Shown piece after piece: positions 20,939 to 29,278 of a stretch of DNA of 64,000 nt. The notes under the pieces were generated by a model that was not told the DNA's origin, did not search any database, and saw only the letters and a list, made by a program, of their open reading frames with translations. Source of the stretch: an uncultured Sphingomonadales bacterium (GTDB lineage: Bacteria > Pseudomonadota > Alphaproteobacteria > Sphingomonadales > Rhodothalassiaceae). Location of the stretch: NCBI GenBank assembly GCA_947499155.1, contig CANMND010000003.1:310001-374000 (forward strand). Direction: 5' to 3'. Positions within the stretch are counted from its first letter, which is position 1; each line of letters starts with the position of its first letter. A program made the position numbers and the translations under genes.

Positions 20939-21340
20939 TCAGGATTTTTTGCGTCTGGTGCCAAGCCCGATCTTTTTCGCCAGCGCCTGACGCTGCTTTG
21001 CATAATTAGGCGCAACCATGGGGTAATCTGCGGGCAGGCCCCAGCGCTCACGATATTGATCAGGGGTCAGGTCAAAGCGTGTCCTGATATAGCGCTTGAG
21101 CATTTTCAGCTTTTTCCCGTCCTCAAGGCAAATTACAAAATCCGGGGTGATCGATTTCTTGATCGGAACCGCAGGCTCTGGGCGTTCAGCCTCAGCAGAC
21201 ACCTCTTCACCACCAATCGCTTTTAAGGAATTAAATACTTCCTCAATCAGCCTGGGCAACTCAGAGACCGGAACAGAATTATTAGACAAATGGGAGACAA
21301 CAATATCTGTCGTCAAAGCCAACAACTCGTCATTTTTCAC
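20939..21340 (-). CDS. mucR: Ros/MucR-family regulator lacking most zinc ligands
   Basis: A 133-aa protein starting at a GTG with GAGGAG eight bases upstream. It has the C-terminal MucR fold (DLTPDQYRERWGLPADYPMV, then APNYAKQRQALAKKIGLG). Family members are nucleoid-associated regulators of exopolysaccharide, motility and the cell cycle in alphaproteobacteria. In Ros the zinc is held by C-x2-C-x9-H-x4-H. The matching positions here are C71, D74, Y84 and F89, so both histidines are missing. It may bind DNA without zinc, as reported for some Mesorhizobium homologues. Confidence 0.9.
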   Translation of the reverse strand: MKNDELLALTTDIVVSHLSNNSVPVSELPRLIEEVFNSLKAIGGEEVSAEAERPEPAVPIKKSITPDFVICLEDGKKLKMLKRYIRTRFDLTPDQYRERWGLPADYPMVAPNYAKQRQALAKKIGLGTRRKKS

Positions 21341-21488
21341 AGATAAAACTCCTCGCCGGAATGTGCGATGCCCAACGCGGACAGGACACAATCATCGTTT
21401 ATATAAACATCACAATACGCCTGATATACCCCAATAGACCATGTCTTCAAGAGTAGAGTATTAAATATAGTGAATATCATTGATATTC

Positions 21489-21962
21489 TTACTTGTTAAA
21501 TTCGTAAGACATCGTAATTGCGTCTTTGGTTACACCTTTATGTGATCGATAATAATTAATCCGCCGTCCGATAATCCGGAAACCCTCGCTTTCATACATA
21601 AGCATTGCCGCGTCATTGTCCTCGCGCACTTCCAAAAACAACCGCTGTACGGGCCAGATCACACATTCATGCTTGAGATATTGCACCAAAGCCCGGGCCA
21701 CACCTGTTCGACGGGCGGATTCAATGACACCAAGAGACAAAAGCTCGCATTCATCCACAATCACCAGCGCAAGCGCATAACCCAAAGGCTTATCTCCCCT
21801 GCGGGCGATAACACAAAATATACCCGGCATGCGCATGACCTGCCAAATATCATGTGCTCCCCACCGTTCGCCTGTATCAGCCGGAAAACTTTCCAGATGC
21901 AGGCTTGCCACCAAATCTGCCCCGGAAAGGCCAGGCTCTTCTATAACAAGGGCTTCCTTCAT
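21489..21962 (-). CDS. rimI: RimI-like ribosomal protein N-acetyltransferase
   Basis: A 157-aa GNAT acetyltransferase. The acetyl-CoA site lies in SLGVIESARRTGVARALVQY, followed by LFLEVREDNDAAMLMYESEG, which is typical of RimI. RimI acetylates the N-terminus of S18, although relatives act on other proteins. It overlaps tsaB by 4 bp, the usual tsaB-rimI pair. Confidence 0.9.
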   Translation of the reverse strand: MKEALVIEEPGLSGADLVASLHLESFPADTGERWGAHDIWQVMRMPGIFCVIARRGDKPLGYALALVIVDECELLSLGVIESARRTGVARALVQYLKHECVIWPVQRLFLEVREDNDAAMLMYESEGFRIIGRRINYYRSHKGVTKDAITMSYEFNK

Positions 21963-22672
21963 CTTTCACCCAGTTGCTTGATACCAGGGCGACTGGACAA
22001 GACCGCATCAGGCGGGCGCAAATAAAGGGGTGTCGGCGCACTTTGCCACTTGGTCACATCCACCACATGTGCCAGCCCTAACAGGGGAGATACAAGCTCA
22101 AGCGGCTCTTCTACTGTCCGCGCAGCCCTTAAACCGGCTTTCAAAGACGCCGCCCCGCTCCCCGTCAATAGACCTGACCACTGCTGGAACCGGACAAGAC
22201 AGGCTTCCTGATCCATCACCTGCGGCTCTGACTGTGCCAAGCCCTGCCCATCAAAGCCCTGCACATAAAATTCATCACCCCGTGCCGCAATCGCAACAAG
22301 GCAGGGATGCTTTCCTGCCCTTTGGCGTGCAGAAAAACTTAAGACCTCCAACACCGAAAAGCCGATGACGGGAATTCCCAAGGCCAATGCAAGACCTCGG
22401 GCTGCTGCTATTCCCACCCGCACACCAGCAAAACTGCCTGGTCCGCGCGTGACAGCAATCCCTGTCAGGGCATTCATGGAGAGTCCTGCCTTCTGGATCA
22501 AACCGTCAAGCAACGGCAGCAGAAACTCCGCATGTCCCCGACGCATAGCCCTGCTCATCACAAAGGGGTCAGGCACGCCTGGCAAAGACAAGGCAACCGA
22601 ACACCGGTCAGCGCAACTATCGAGTGCTATCAGGACCGCGTCCGGACCCGTCTGCGGCCCTGATATTTGCAT
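21959..22672 (-). CDS. tsaB: tRNA threonylcarbamoyladenosine biosynthesis protein TsaB
   Basis: TsaB is the non-catalytic ASKHA-fold partner of TsaD in making t6A37 of tRNAs. Segments seen are VLIALDSCADRCSVALSL, RGHAEFLLPLLDGLI and TRGPGSFAGVRVGIAAARGL. The true start is the ATG at 22672, two bases past the nitroreductase stop, with GAGG before it. The 51 upstream codons of the same frame lie within the neighbouring gene. The length is 237 aa. Confidence 0.93.
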   Translation of the reverse strand: MQISGPQTGPDAVLIALDSCADRCSVALSLPGVPDPFVMSRAMRRGHAEFLLPLLDGLIQKAGLSMNALTGIAVTRGPGSFAGVRVGIAAARGLALALGIPVIGFSVLEVLSFSARQRAGKHPCLVAIAARGDEFYVQGFDGQGLAQSEPQVMDQEACLVRFQQWSGLLTGSGAASLKAGLRAARTVEEPLELVSPLLGLAHVVDVTKWQSAPTPLYLRPPDAVLSSRPGIKQLGER

Positions 22673-22673
22673 G

Positions 22674-23267
22674 TCACAAGACCTCGCAGGCATCATCAAA
22701 GGCAAGGCGCGGGCTGCGTGGGAATAACAGTTCCTCAGATCCATACCCAAGGGTACACAGGAAATTGGACTTGATCTCGCCGTCAGGGAAAAACTCGCTG
22801 TCAACGCCATCATTATCAAATCCACTCATCGGGCCACAATCAAGCCCCAGAGAGCGGGCCGCCAGCATCAGATAAGCCCCCTGCAAGGTACTATTCCGAA
22901 ACGCTGTTGGATAACCTTGGTCCTTGTCATTGACAAACCACTCACGTGCCCCAGGATTATGAGGGAAAAGCTCAGGAATTCGGTCGAAGAACTTGGTATG
23001 ATAGCCTATGATCACGGTTACAGGCGCACCCATGACCTTGGGGACATTAGGATCTATCAGATGTGGAGCCAGACGTTCCTTGGCCTCATTGGTAGCAAGA
23101 AACACGAAACGCGCCGGTGAACAGTTGGCACTGGTCGGTCCGTACTTGAGCAGGTCATATAGCGCCTGTAGGGTTGCGGGGGTAATTGGCTTATCTTGCC
23201 AGCGATTGTAAGATCGCGCTGTGCGAAACAAGGTATCAAGCGCACTATCGGACAGTTTACGGCTCAA
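22674..23267 (-). CDS. Nitroreductase-family protein (RutE/HadB-like malonic semialdehyde reductase)
   Basis: A 197-aa FMN-dependent nitroreductase-fold protein. Motifs include ARSYNRWQDKPITPATLQAL, YGPTSANCSPARFVFL and the late segment LGLDCGPMSGFDNDGVDSEF, close to the RutE/HadB group that reduces malonic semialdehyde to 3-hydroxypropionate. No other rut genes are nearby, so a role in uracil degradation is not supported here. It is directly upstream of tsaB. Confidence 0.82.
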   Translation of the reverse strand: MSRKLSDSALDTLFRTARSYNRWQDKPITPATLQALYDLLKYGPTSANCSPARFVFLATNEAKERLAPHLIDPNVPKVMGAPVTVIIGYHTKFFDRIPELFPHNPGAREWFVNDKDQGYPTAFRNSTLQGAYLMLAARSLGLDCGPMSGFDNDGVDSEFFPDGEIKSNFLCTLGYGSEELLFPRSPRLAFDDACEVL

Positions 23268-23308
23268 GAACTATCTCCTCCGGTCTATTAAATACAAGGG
23301 CTGTACTA

Positions 23309-24451
23309 TTGAATGCTTTATTCAACATTAGAGTGTGGCCGCTTTATAACGGCCTCGCCGCCGCCGCGCAAAAACTTGCACGACCATATCGATTATTATT
23401 CAGTGTGATCGTTATGGCACTTGCTGTCCCGATCATTCATGTCTCGATGGAAAGCCACGCACAGCATGCCGGAATCGATGATCCCGATCTACATGATGCA
23501 GTCATATTGCTCTATCATCGTTTTGGCGAGGACAAGATTCCATCCACCAATATAAGACTCGAACAATTTGATCAGCAGCTTGCAGAATTGGAAGCAGGCG
23601 ATTTTAAAGTGCTCCCGCTGCAAACCATAGTCGATGCTTTTCGAACTGGCACCCCCTTGCCACCCAAAGCCATCGCCATCACCATAGATGATGCCTATCG
23701 CTCCTTTAAAACAGAGGGCTGGCCTCGTCTTAAAAAGAAGGGCTACCCCGCCACCCTGTTCGTTGCAACTGATCCCGTGGATCAGGGACATTCCGGCTAT
23801 CTTGACTGGGACGAAATTCGCGCCCTCGCCGCCGATGGCGTCACAATTGGCCATCATAGTGCTGGCCATATCCATATGGCGGACGAAGGTTATGAGGCAA
23901 CCCGTGCGGATATTCTGCGCGCCAATGACCGTTTCAAGGCAGAACTGGGTCATGTCCCTGAACTTTTTGCCTGGCCTTATGGAGAATATTCAACCGAACT
24001 CGTGAGCATGGCAAAAGAGCTGGGGTTCAAGGCGGCGATGGCACAATACTCAAGCGTTGCAGCCAGTTGGAGCAATCAATTCGCCCTGCCGCGCTTTCCC
24101 TTTAACGAGCGTTATTCCACTATGGATCGCTTCCAGCTCATTGCATCTGCAAGGGCTTTGCCGGTCAAGGAGACAGTCCCCACAGGACCCGTGATCACGA
24201 CAAACAGTGCCAATCCTCCGGCCTATGGGTTTACGCTTGATTCTGCCATTCCAGGGATCGCAGCCCTTGCCTGCTATCCCAATCATACGGGGGCCGCCAA
24301 ACTGTCCTTCCTCGACGGCAACAGAATAGAAGTCCGCGTGGACAAACCATTCCCCATGGGGCGCAACCGGATCAACTGCACCTTGCCAGGGCCGGACCGG
24401 CGCTGGTACTGGCTGGGGAAGTTTTTTTATATCCCCGGCAATCCTGACTAA
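23309..24451 (+). CDS. Exported polysaccharide deacetylase (NodB-like)
   Basis: This plus-strand gene is divergent from the nitroreductase. The frame is open from 23186, but those codons overlap the neighbour. I use the TTG at 23309 (AAGGG eight bases upstream); GTG 23333 and ATG 23413 are alternatives. A hydrophobic segment (RLLFSVIVMALAVPIIHVSM) acts as signal peptide or anchor. The NodB domain shows TIDDAY (metal-site Asp) and GHHSAGHIHM (His ligands), then AWPYGEYSTE. It presumably removes N- or O-acetyl groups from a cell-envelope or extracellular glycan. The C-terminal 110 residues form an unassigned beta-rich-looking region. Confidence 0.82.
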   Translation: MNALFNIRVWPLYNGLAAAAQKLARPYRLLFSVIVMALAVPIIHVSMESHAQHAGIDDPDLHDAVILLYHRFGEDKIPSTNIRLEQFDQQLAELEAGDFKVLPLQTIVDAFRTGTPLPPKAIAITIDDAYRSFKTEGWPRLKKKGYPATLFVATDPVDQGHSGYLDWDEIRALAADGVTIGHHSAGHIHMADEGYEATRADILRANDRFKAELGHVPELFAWPYGEYSTELVSMAKELGFKAAMAQYSSVAASWSNQFALPRFPFNERYSTMDRFQLIASARALPVKETVPTGPVITTNSANPPAYGFTLDSAIPGIAALACYPNHTGAAKLSFLDGNRIEVRVDKPFPMGRNRINCTLPGPDRRWYWLGKFFYIPGNPD

Positions 24452-24487
24452 GCCCGGTCAACCTGCATAGGCTACGCTGCCCTGCTC

Positions 24488-25060
24488 TTATTGGAGTGCG
24501 CGCACTTCAGTAATTTCAGGGATGTAATAACGCAGCAGATTTTCAATGCCCTGTTTCAGGGTCATGGTAGAGCTGGGGCAACCAGCACATGCGCCTTGCA
24601 GATGCAGAAAGACAATGCCTTCCTTATAGTCATGGAAGATGATATCGCCGCCATCCTGAGCGACGGCCGGGCGGATTTTCTCATCAAGCAGAACCTTGAT
24701 CTGCTCCACCAGCTTGGCATCTTCGGGGGCAACCTCGGCCTCCTTGGGACCAGACGCCGGAACATCAGCACCTTCCATCAGAATTGGCGCACCAGAACTG
24801 AAATGCTGCATCATCGCCGCCAGAACCTGCGGTTTCATCTGCTGCCAGTCCTGATCATCCGCCTTGGTGACTGTGATAAAATCCGTACCCAGAAAGACGC
24901 CATCAACGCCACTTACACCAAACAGCGCCATAGCGAGAGGAGACACACCGTCGGCTAGATCCGCCTGCGTGAAGTCCGCCGTACCACTTTCAAGAATGGT
25001 GCGTCCTGGGATAAACTTGAGAGTTGCCGGGTTCGGGGTTCGTTCGGTCTGGATAAACAT
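24488..25060 (-). CDS. nfuA: NfuA/NifU-like iron-sulfur cluster carrier
   Basis: A 190-aa Nfu-type scaffold. The N-terminal Nfu_N domain (MFIQTERTPNPATLKFIPGR) is followed by a NifU C-terminal domain with IRPAVAQDGGDIIF and the cluster-binding CxxC of GACAGCPSSTMTL. It carries Fe-S clusters to apo-enzymes; MiaB, encoded nearby, is one plausible client. The position beside usp and trpS is conserved in alphaproteobacteria. Confidence 0.95.
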   Translation of the reverse strand: MFIQTERTPNPATLKFIPGRTILESGTADFTQADLADGVSPLAMALFGVSGVDGVFLGTDFITVTKADDQDWQQMKPQVLAAMMQHFSSGAPILMEGADVPASGPKEAEVAPEDAKLVEQIKVLLDEKIRPAVAQDGGDIIFHDYKEGIVFLHLQGACAGCPSSTMTLKQGIENLLRYYIPEITEVRALQ

Positions 25061-25172
25061 GACTTACCTCATATCTTGTTTTCCCGTCCTGTTTGGCGGG
25101 GAATTCAGGCCTCGTCAAGTAAATCGGACCATATCCGTCTGATTTCAAGATGTCATGCCGTTCAAGGAGACG

Positions 25173-25694
25173 TTAAACCAGCCGGTCTATGTCGTCGGTT
25201 TTAAGTTTTCCAGGTACAATAACCACCGGACAGGGCAGATTTGCCGCCAGCGGGCCAGAAAAATAATCGACCAGCGGTCCAGGCTCGCCACCTGGGCTTG
25301 CGGCAAGGACCAGGGCAAACAAATCCGTGCGTTCCTTGATAAAAGCCAGCAGCTCTTCCTTGGGATTGCCTTCCCGAATAACAATTTCAGGTTTAACTCC
25401 CGAATAGGCATAAATTTTGGCGGCCAGATCTTCAAGCTTTGCACGCGTTTCATCCATGGCCTCTTCCCGCATCCGTTCGGCAACCGCCATCCAGTGCTGG
25501 AAATCCACAGGTGCAATAGCCCGAAACAGGATGATGCCGCCGCCTACAATATGGCCGGCCCGACCAGATGCAAAGCGCACAGCAATCAGGGTTTCTTCCG
25601 AATCATCCACCGCCACCACAAAATTGCGCAGCCTGACGGCATTCTTGCCATCGGTGTCAGGTTCGGTGTTGTTTTCATCATGTGTTACAGCCAT
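25173..25694 (-). CDS. Universal stress protein (UspA fold)
   Basis: A 173-aa single-domain Usp. It opens with NFVVAVDDSEETLIAVRFA and has VIREGNPKEELLAFI and CPVVIVPGK near the C-terminus. The usual G-2x-G-9x-G(S/T) ATP motif is only partly recognisable (SPGGEPGPLVDYFSGPLA). A TTG 12 codons upstream would extend the protein; the ATG at 25694 is preferred. Confidence 0.82.
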   Translation of the reverse strand: MAVTHDENNTEPDTDGKNAVRLRNFVVAVDDSEETLIAVRFASGRAGHIVGGGIILFRAIAPVDFQHWMAVAERMREEAMDETRAKLEDLAAKIYAYSGVKPEIVIREGNPKEELLAFIKERTDLFALVLAASPGGEPGPLVDYFSGPLAANLPCPVVIVPGKLKTDDIDRLV

Positions 25695-25763
25695 GGCCGC
25701 GATGGTGGCAAGGACTGCGCCAAAGCGCAAGTCCCTACAGCAACAGCACCCAACCAGTCGTTG

Positions 25764-26426
25764 TCAGTAACCGACATCTTTGCTTTTCGTCATCTCAAGC
25801 TTGACTGTACGGGTAATACCGCTCTGGCCGGGGAAGTCTGTAAACATGGCCTGGACAAGATAAGGCATGATCGCGGGCATATCGGGATTTCTCACGACCG
25901 TGTCGGCACGCCCTTCAAACAGGACTTCATTTTTGTCATTCACAATCGCCATGGTCATGCGGACGGAATAAACCGTCACCGAATAGACCTCATTGTCCCT
26001 GTAGAATGGAGAGCCATAATAGCCGCCACCATAAAATCTGGAACCATAAAAACCCGGATAAAAGCCATAGGGATGGTAAAAGCGACTGTAATAATAGGGA
26101 TAGGGGTCATAATAGCCGGGGCGTGTGAAAATCTTCTCGCGGCCTTCTGAGACCAGCCAGTCCAATTCTACCCGCAAGTCAGCCTCACCTGCAACCGGAC
26201 GATACCCCAGATCCATCAGTCTGGATCGAACAAGACTTGCATATTGTTCAAACTCAAGCCCACCAACCTTGGCAGGGTCAATGGCGACAATATCTACGGT
26301 TTGTCCAGATGGGGGAGCCAGTCTGTGGAATCGGGACACATCTGTATCAAAGGTACTGGCACAGCCTGCCAGAGCAAGCCCCGCCAACAGCAATAGTCCA
26401 CTAAACAATCGTTTCGTGATGGTCAT
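25764..26426 (-). CDS. Lipoprotein, DUF4136-like, with Tyr/Gly/Pro-rich insert
   Basis: A 220-aa protein with a lipoprotein signal peptide ending LAGLALAGC, so Cys22 is the likely lipidation site. The body resembles DUF4136 lipoproteins (RLAPPSGQTVDIVAID ... SLVRSRLMDLGYRPV ... DLRVELDW). Residues about 100-145 form an aromatic repeat-like stretch (YYDPYPYYYSRFYHPYGFYP and onwards), which may be surface-exposed or disordered. The function is unknown. Confidence 0.75.
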   Translation of the reverse strand: MTITKRLFSGLLLLAGLALAGCASTFDTDVSRFHRLAPPSGQTVDIVAIDPAKVGGLEFEQYASLVRSRLMDLGYRPVAGEADLRVELDWLVSEGREKIFTRPGYYDPYPYYYSRFYHPYGFYPGFYGSRFYGGGYYGSPFYRDNEVYSVTVYSVRMTMAIVNDKNEVLFEGRADTVVRNPDMPAIMPYLVQAMFTDFPGQSGITRTVKLEMTKSKDVGY

Positions 26427-26561
26427 GTCTGGCCCTCAGTTCAAGCGGTTGGCAACGATCGTGTCATATGGCATCCGCAGCACATAATGTAAGCAGGAAG
26501 TGTGCTGCTACAAGCCTGAACTACTGATGAATTATTCGTCAATCAAGAATCAGGGACAGAT

Positions 26562-27599
26562 TTAATATGTATGACGCCCGATCAGGCCGACGGTCTCCCG
26601 CACCTCTTCCATCACCGGAGCAGCCAGCGCTGCCGCCCGCTCAGCGCCATCAGACAGGATCTGGTCGATTTCAGCCGGGTCATCCATCAGGCGGGCCATT
26701 TCACCGGTAATGGGGCTTAGATGTGCCACTGCCACATCCACCAGCGTCTTTTTAAACTCTGCAAAGCCCGTCCCGCCATGTTCCTTAAGTACCGCCTCCA
26801 TGCTTTTGTCCGTAAGCGCGCCATAAATACCAACCAGATTATGCGCCTCGGGGCGGCCATCAAGACCAGCCACATCCTCGGGCAACGGCTCGGGATCGGT
26901 TTTGGCCTTGCGAATTTTCTGGACAATGCTGTCGGCTGTATCTGTCAGATTGATCCGGCTTGCGTCTGACGGATCGGATTTGCTCATTTTCTTTGAGCCA
27001 TCCCGCAGACTCATGATTCGCGCACCCTCTTTGCTGATCAAAGGCTCAACAATCGGGAAAACCTCGCGGTCATAATCATTATTGAATTTCTGTGCGATAT
27101 CACGCGTAAGCTCCAGATGCTGCTTCTGATCTTCACCCACCGGGACATGGGTCGCCTTGTAAGTCAGAATGTCGGCGGCCATCAGATCCGGGTAGACATA
27201 AAGCCCAACACTTGCCCGCTCCCGGTGCTTGCCTGCCTTGTCCTTGAACTGGGTCATGCGATTGAGCCAGCCCATTCGCGCGACACAGTTGAATATCCAC
27301 GCAAGCTCGGAATGGGCCGCAACCCGGCTTTGGTTGAACAGGATTGATCGCTTGGGATCAACGCCGGATGCGATATAGGCGGCTGCCGCCTCGCGCGTTT
27401 GCCGCACCAGATCGGCCGGATCCTGCCACACAGTGATGGCGTGAAGATCTACGACGCAATAAATGCACTCAAAATCCTGTTGCAGTCGCGCCCAGTTTCT
27501 GAATGCCCCCAGATAATTTCCCAGATGCATGTTGCCAGAAGGCTGCGCACCGGAAAAAACACGGTTTTTGGGGAGTGATCTGGATTTGATATTGGTCAT
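26562..27599 (-). CDS. trpS: Tryptophanyl-tRNA synthetase
   Basis: A class I aminoacyl-tRNA synthetase charging tRNA-Trp. The HIGH-like motif is within [14 protein letters not shown] and KMSKS is intact ([13 protein letters not shown]). The [13 protein letters not shown] block is typical. The ATG at 27599 gives 345 aa; 18 upstream codons of open frame are disregarded. It is downstream of murJ. Confidence 0.96.
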   Translation of the reverse strand: MTNIKSRSLPKNRVFSGAQPSGNMHLGNYLGAFRNWARLQQDFECIYCVVDLHAITVWQDPADLVRQTREAAAAYIASGVDPKRSILFNQSRVAAHSELAWIFNCVARMGWLNRMTQFKDKAGKHRERASVGLYVYPDLMAADILTYKATHVPVGEDQKQHLELTRDIAQKFNNDYDREVFPIVEPLISKEGARIMSLRDGSKKMSKSDPSDASRINLTDTADSIVQKIRKAKTDPEPLPEDVAGLDGRPEAHNLVGIYGALTDKSMEAVLKEHGGTGFAEFKKTLVDVAVAHLSPITGEMARLMDDPAEIDQILSDGAERAAALAAPVMEEVRETVGLIGRHTY

Positions 27600-27703
27600 G
27601 GATGACTCGTGACGCTGGACTGTGCTGGGGCACGGCGGTTGAACAGAAATCATGTGAAAGTGATTTTGCGCTTATGGCAATGGAGACGCCTCCGGTCAAG
27701 CAA

Positions 27704-29260
27704 TCAACCGCGCCGCAGCATCCGTTTCAAGTCTGCAACCCTGAAAATTCCGGTCAAATGAGCAAGCATTCCGTAACCCAATAAGCCTGTGCCTACCAAT
27801 AATGCCACTAGACCAACTTCCAACATGGTCCCGGCATCGGATGGCAAGGCAAGCAGGCGCGAAAGGACAAAAACGCCTAAGCCTGTAAGGGCGCTTGCTA
27901 CAACGCAGCGAATACCCCGTGACCGCAAACGGGCATCAACTTGGAAATGCCCACGCCGCACCAAGGCCCCAAACAAAAGCCCCGCATTGAGCCAGGCGGC
28001 AATACTGGTGGAAAGCGCCAGCCCCACATGGAGCATGGGACCCATCAAAATCAGGTTAAGCACCAGATTAGTCACCAGCGCCGCCAACGCAAACCGTACC
28101 GGTGTTGTCATGTCTTCCCGGGCGTAAAAGCCTGGAACCAGTACCTTTATGAGGACAAAGGCTGGCAGACCAAGAGCAAAAGCCGTCAGGGCATGGGCCG
28201 TTGCCTTGCCCGCTTCCACATCAAATGCCCCATGGACAAACAAGGCGCGGATCAAGGGGTCGGGGATGAGCGCCAGGGCAAAGGCTGCAGGCAGGGTGAG
28301 GACAAGGGCAAATTCTATGGCCCTGTTATGCTGATTATTGGCGTCCGTCGTCGCATCACCTGCAAGAGTGCGTGACAATTGCGGCAAAAGGACCGTTCCA
28401 ACCGCAATGCCAATCACGCCCAGCGGTAGCTGGTTGAGCCTGTCAGCGTAAAACAGATAAGACAGCGACCCTTGCGGCAACAGGGACGCAAGGATCACAT
28501 CCACCACCAGATTGATCTGCGTCATGCCTGCCCCCAGCGCCACCGGCAGCATCACCGTCAACAAGCGCTTTACCGAAGGGGTCAGCCGTGGCCGCGGCAA
28601 GGACAGGGCAAAGCCCGCCCGATGTGCACCCCAGATCAGGAACACCATTTGGACCAGACCCGCAAGGGAGACCGCAACCGCCAAAGAACGGGCGGCTACA
28701 AGATCTGTCTCATGAAACAAAAGCAGCGAGCCAATCAGCATGATATTGAGCAAAATCGGCGCCGCTGCCGCTTCAAAAAACCGCCCCAATGCATTGAGAA
28801 CACCGGAAAAAAGCGAGACGATGGAGATAAGGAGCAGATAAGGAAAGGTAATCCGGGTCAGATCCACAGCAAGGGCGAATTTTTCCGGCTGTTCAAGAAA
28901 GCCGGGGGCAAGGACAACCATCGCCCACGGCATGATGATCTGCATAAGTGCCGTGAACAGCACCAGCACCAGCATCAGGCCCGACAGCGCCTCCTGGGCA
29001 AAGGTCCGCGCAGCTTCGGTGCTGTCAGGGGTGGGTGTTCGTCCCAGAATTCTTGAAAACAAGGGAACAAAGGCGGATGAAAAGGCCCCTTCCGCAAACA
29101 GGCGACGGAAGAAATTCGGCAGTTTGAACGCAACGAAGAAACAATCGGCCGCCAGACCCGCGCCCAGAAACGACGCCATCAGCACATCGCGGATAAAACC
29201 AAGAACACGGCTCATCAGGGTAAAAGACCCGACCGTTGCAAAAGACCGCAGCATGGACAT
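27704..29260 (-). CDS. murJ: Lipid II flippase MurJ
   Basis: A 518-aa membrane protein of the MurJ/MviN family, with about 14 predicted membrane segments. The N-terminus (SRVLGFIRDVLMASFLGAG) and FRRLFAEGAFSSAFVPLFSR are signatures of the family. MurJ moves lipid-linked peptidoglycan precursor to the periplasmic face. It lies 18 bp after glnD, as in many alphaproteobacteria. Confidence 0.95.
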   Translation of the reverse strand: MSMLRSFATVGSFTLMSRVLGFIRDVLMASFLGAGLAADCFFVAFKLPNFFRRLFAEGAFSSAFVPLFSRILGRTPTPDSTEAARTFAQEALSGLMLVLVLFTALMQIIMPWAMVVLAPGFLEQPEKFALAVDLTRITFPYLLLISIVSLFSGVLNALGRFFEAAAAPILLNIMLIGSLLLFHETDLVAARSLAVAVSLAGLVQMVFLIWGAHRAGFALSLPRPRLTPSVKRLLTVMLPVALGAGMTQINLVVDVILASLLPQGSLSYLFYADRLNQLPLGVIGIAVGTVLLPQLSRTLAGDATTDANNQHNRAIEFALVLTLPAAFALALIPDPLIRALFVHGAFDVEAGKATAHALTAFALGLPAFVLIKVLVPGFYAREDMTTPVRFALAALVTNLVLNLILMGPMLHVGLALSTSIAAWLNAGLLFGALVRRGHFQVDARLRSRGIRCVVASALTGLGVFVLSRLLALPSDAGTMLEVGLVALLVGTGLLGYGMLAHLTGIFRVADLKRMLRRG

Positions 29261-29278
29261 GAGCGCCCCTGTCTCCCC

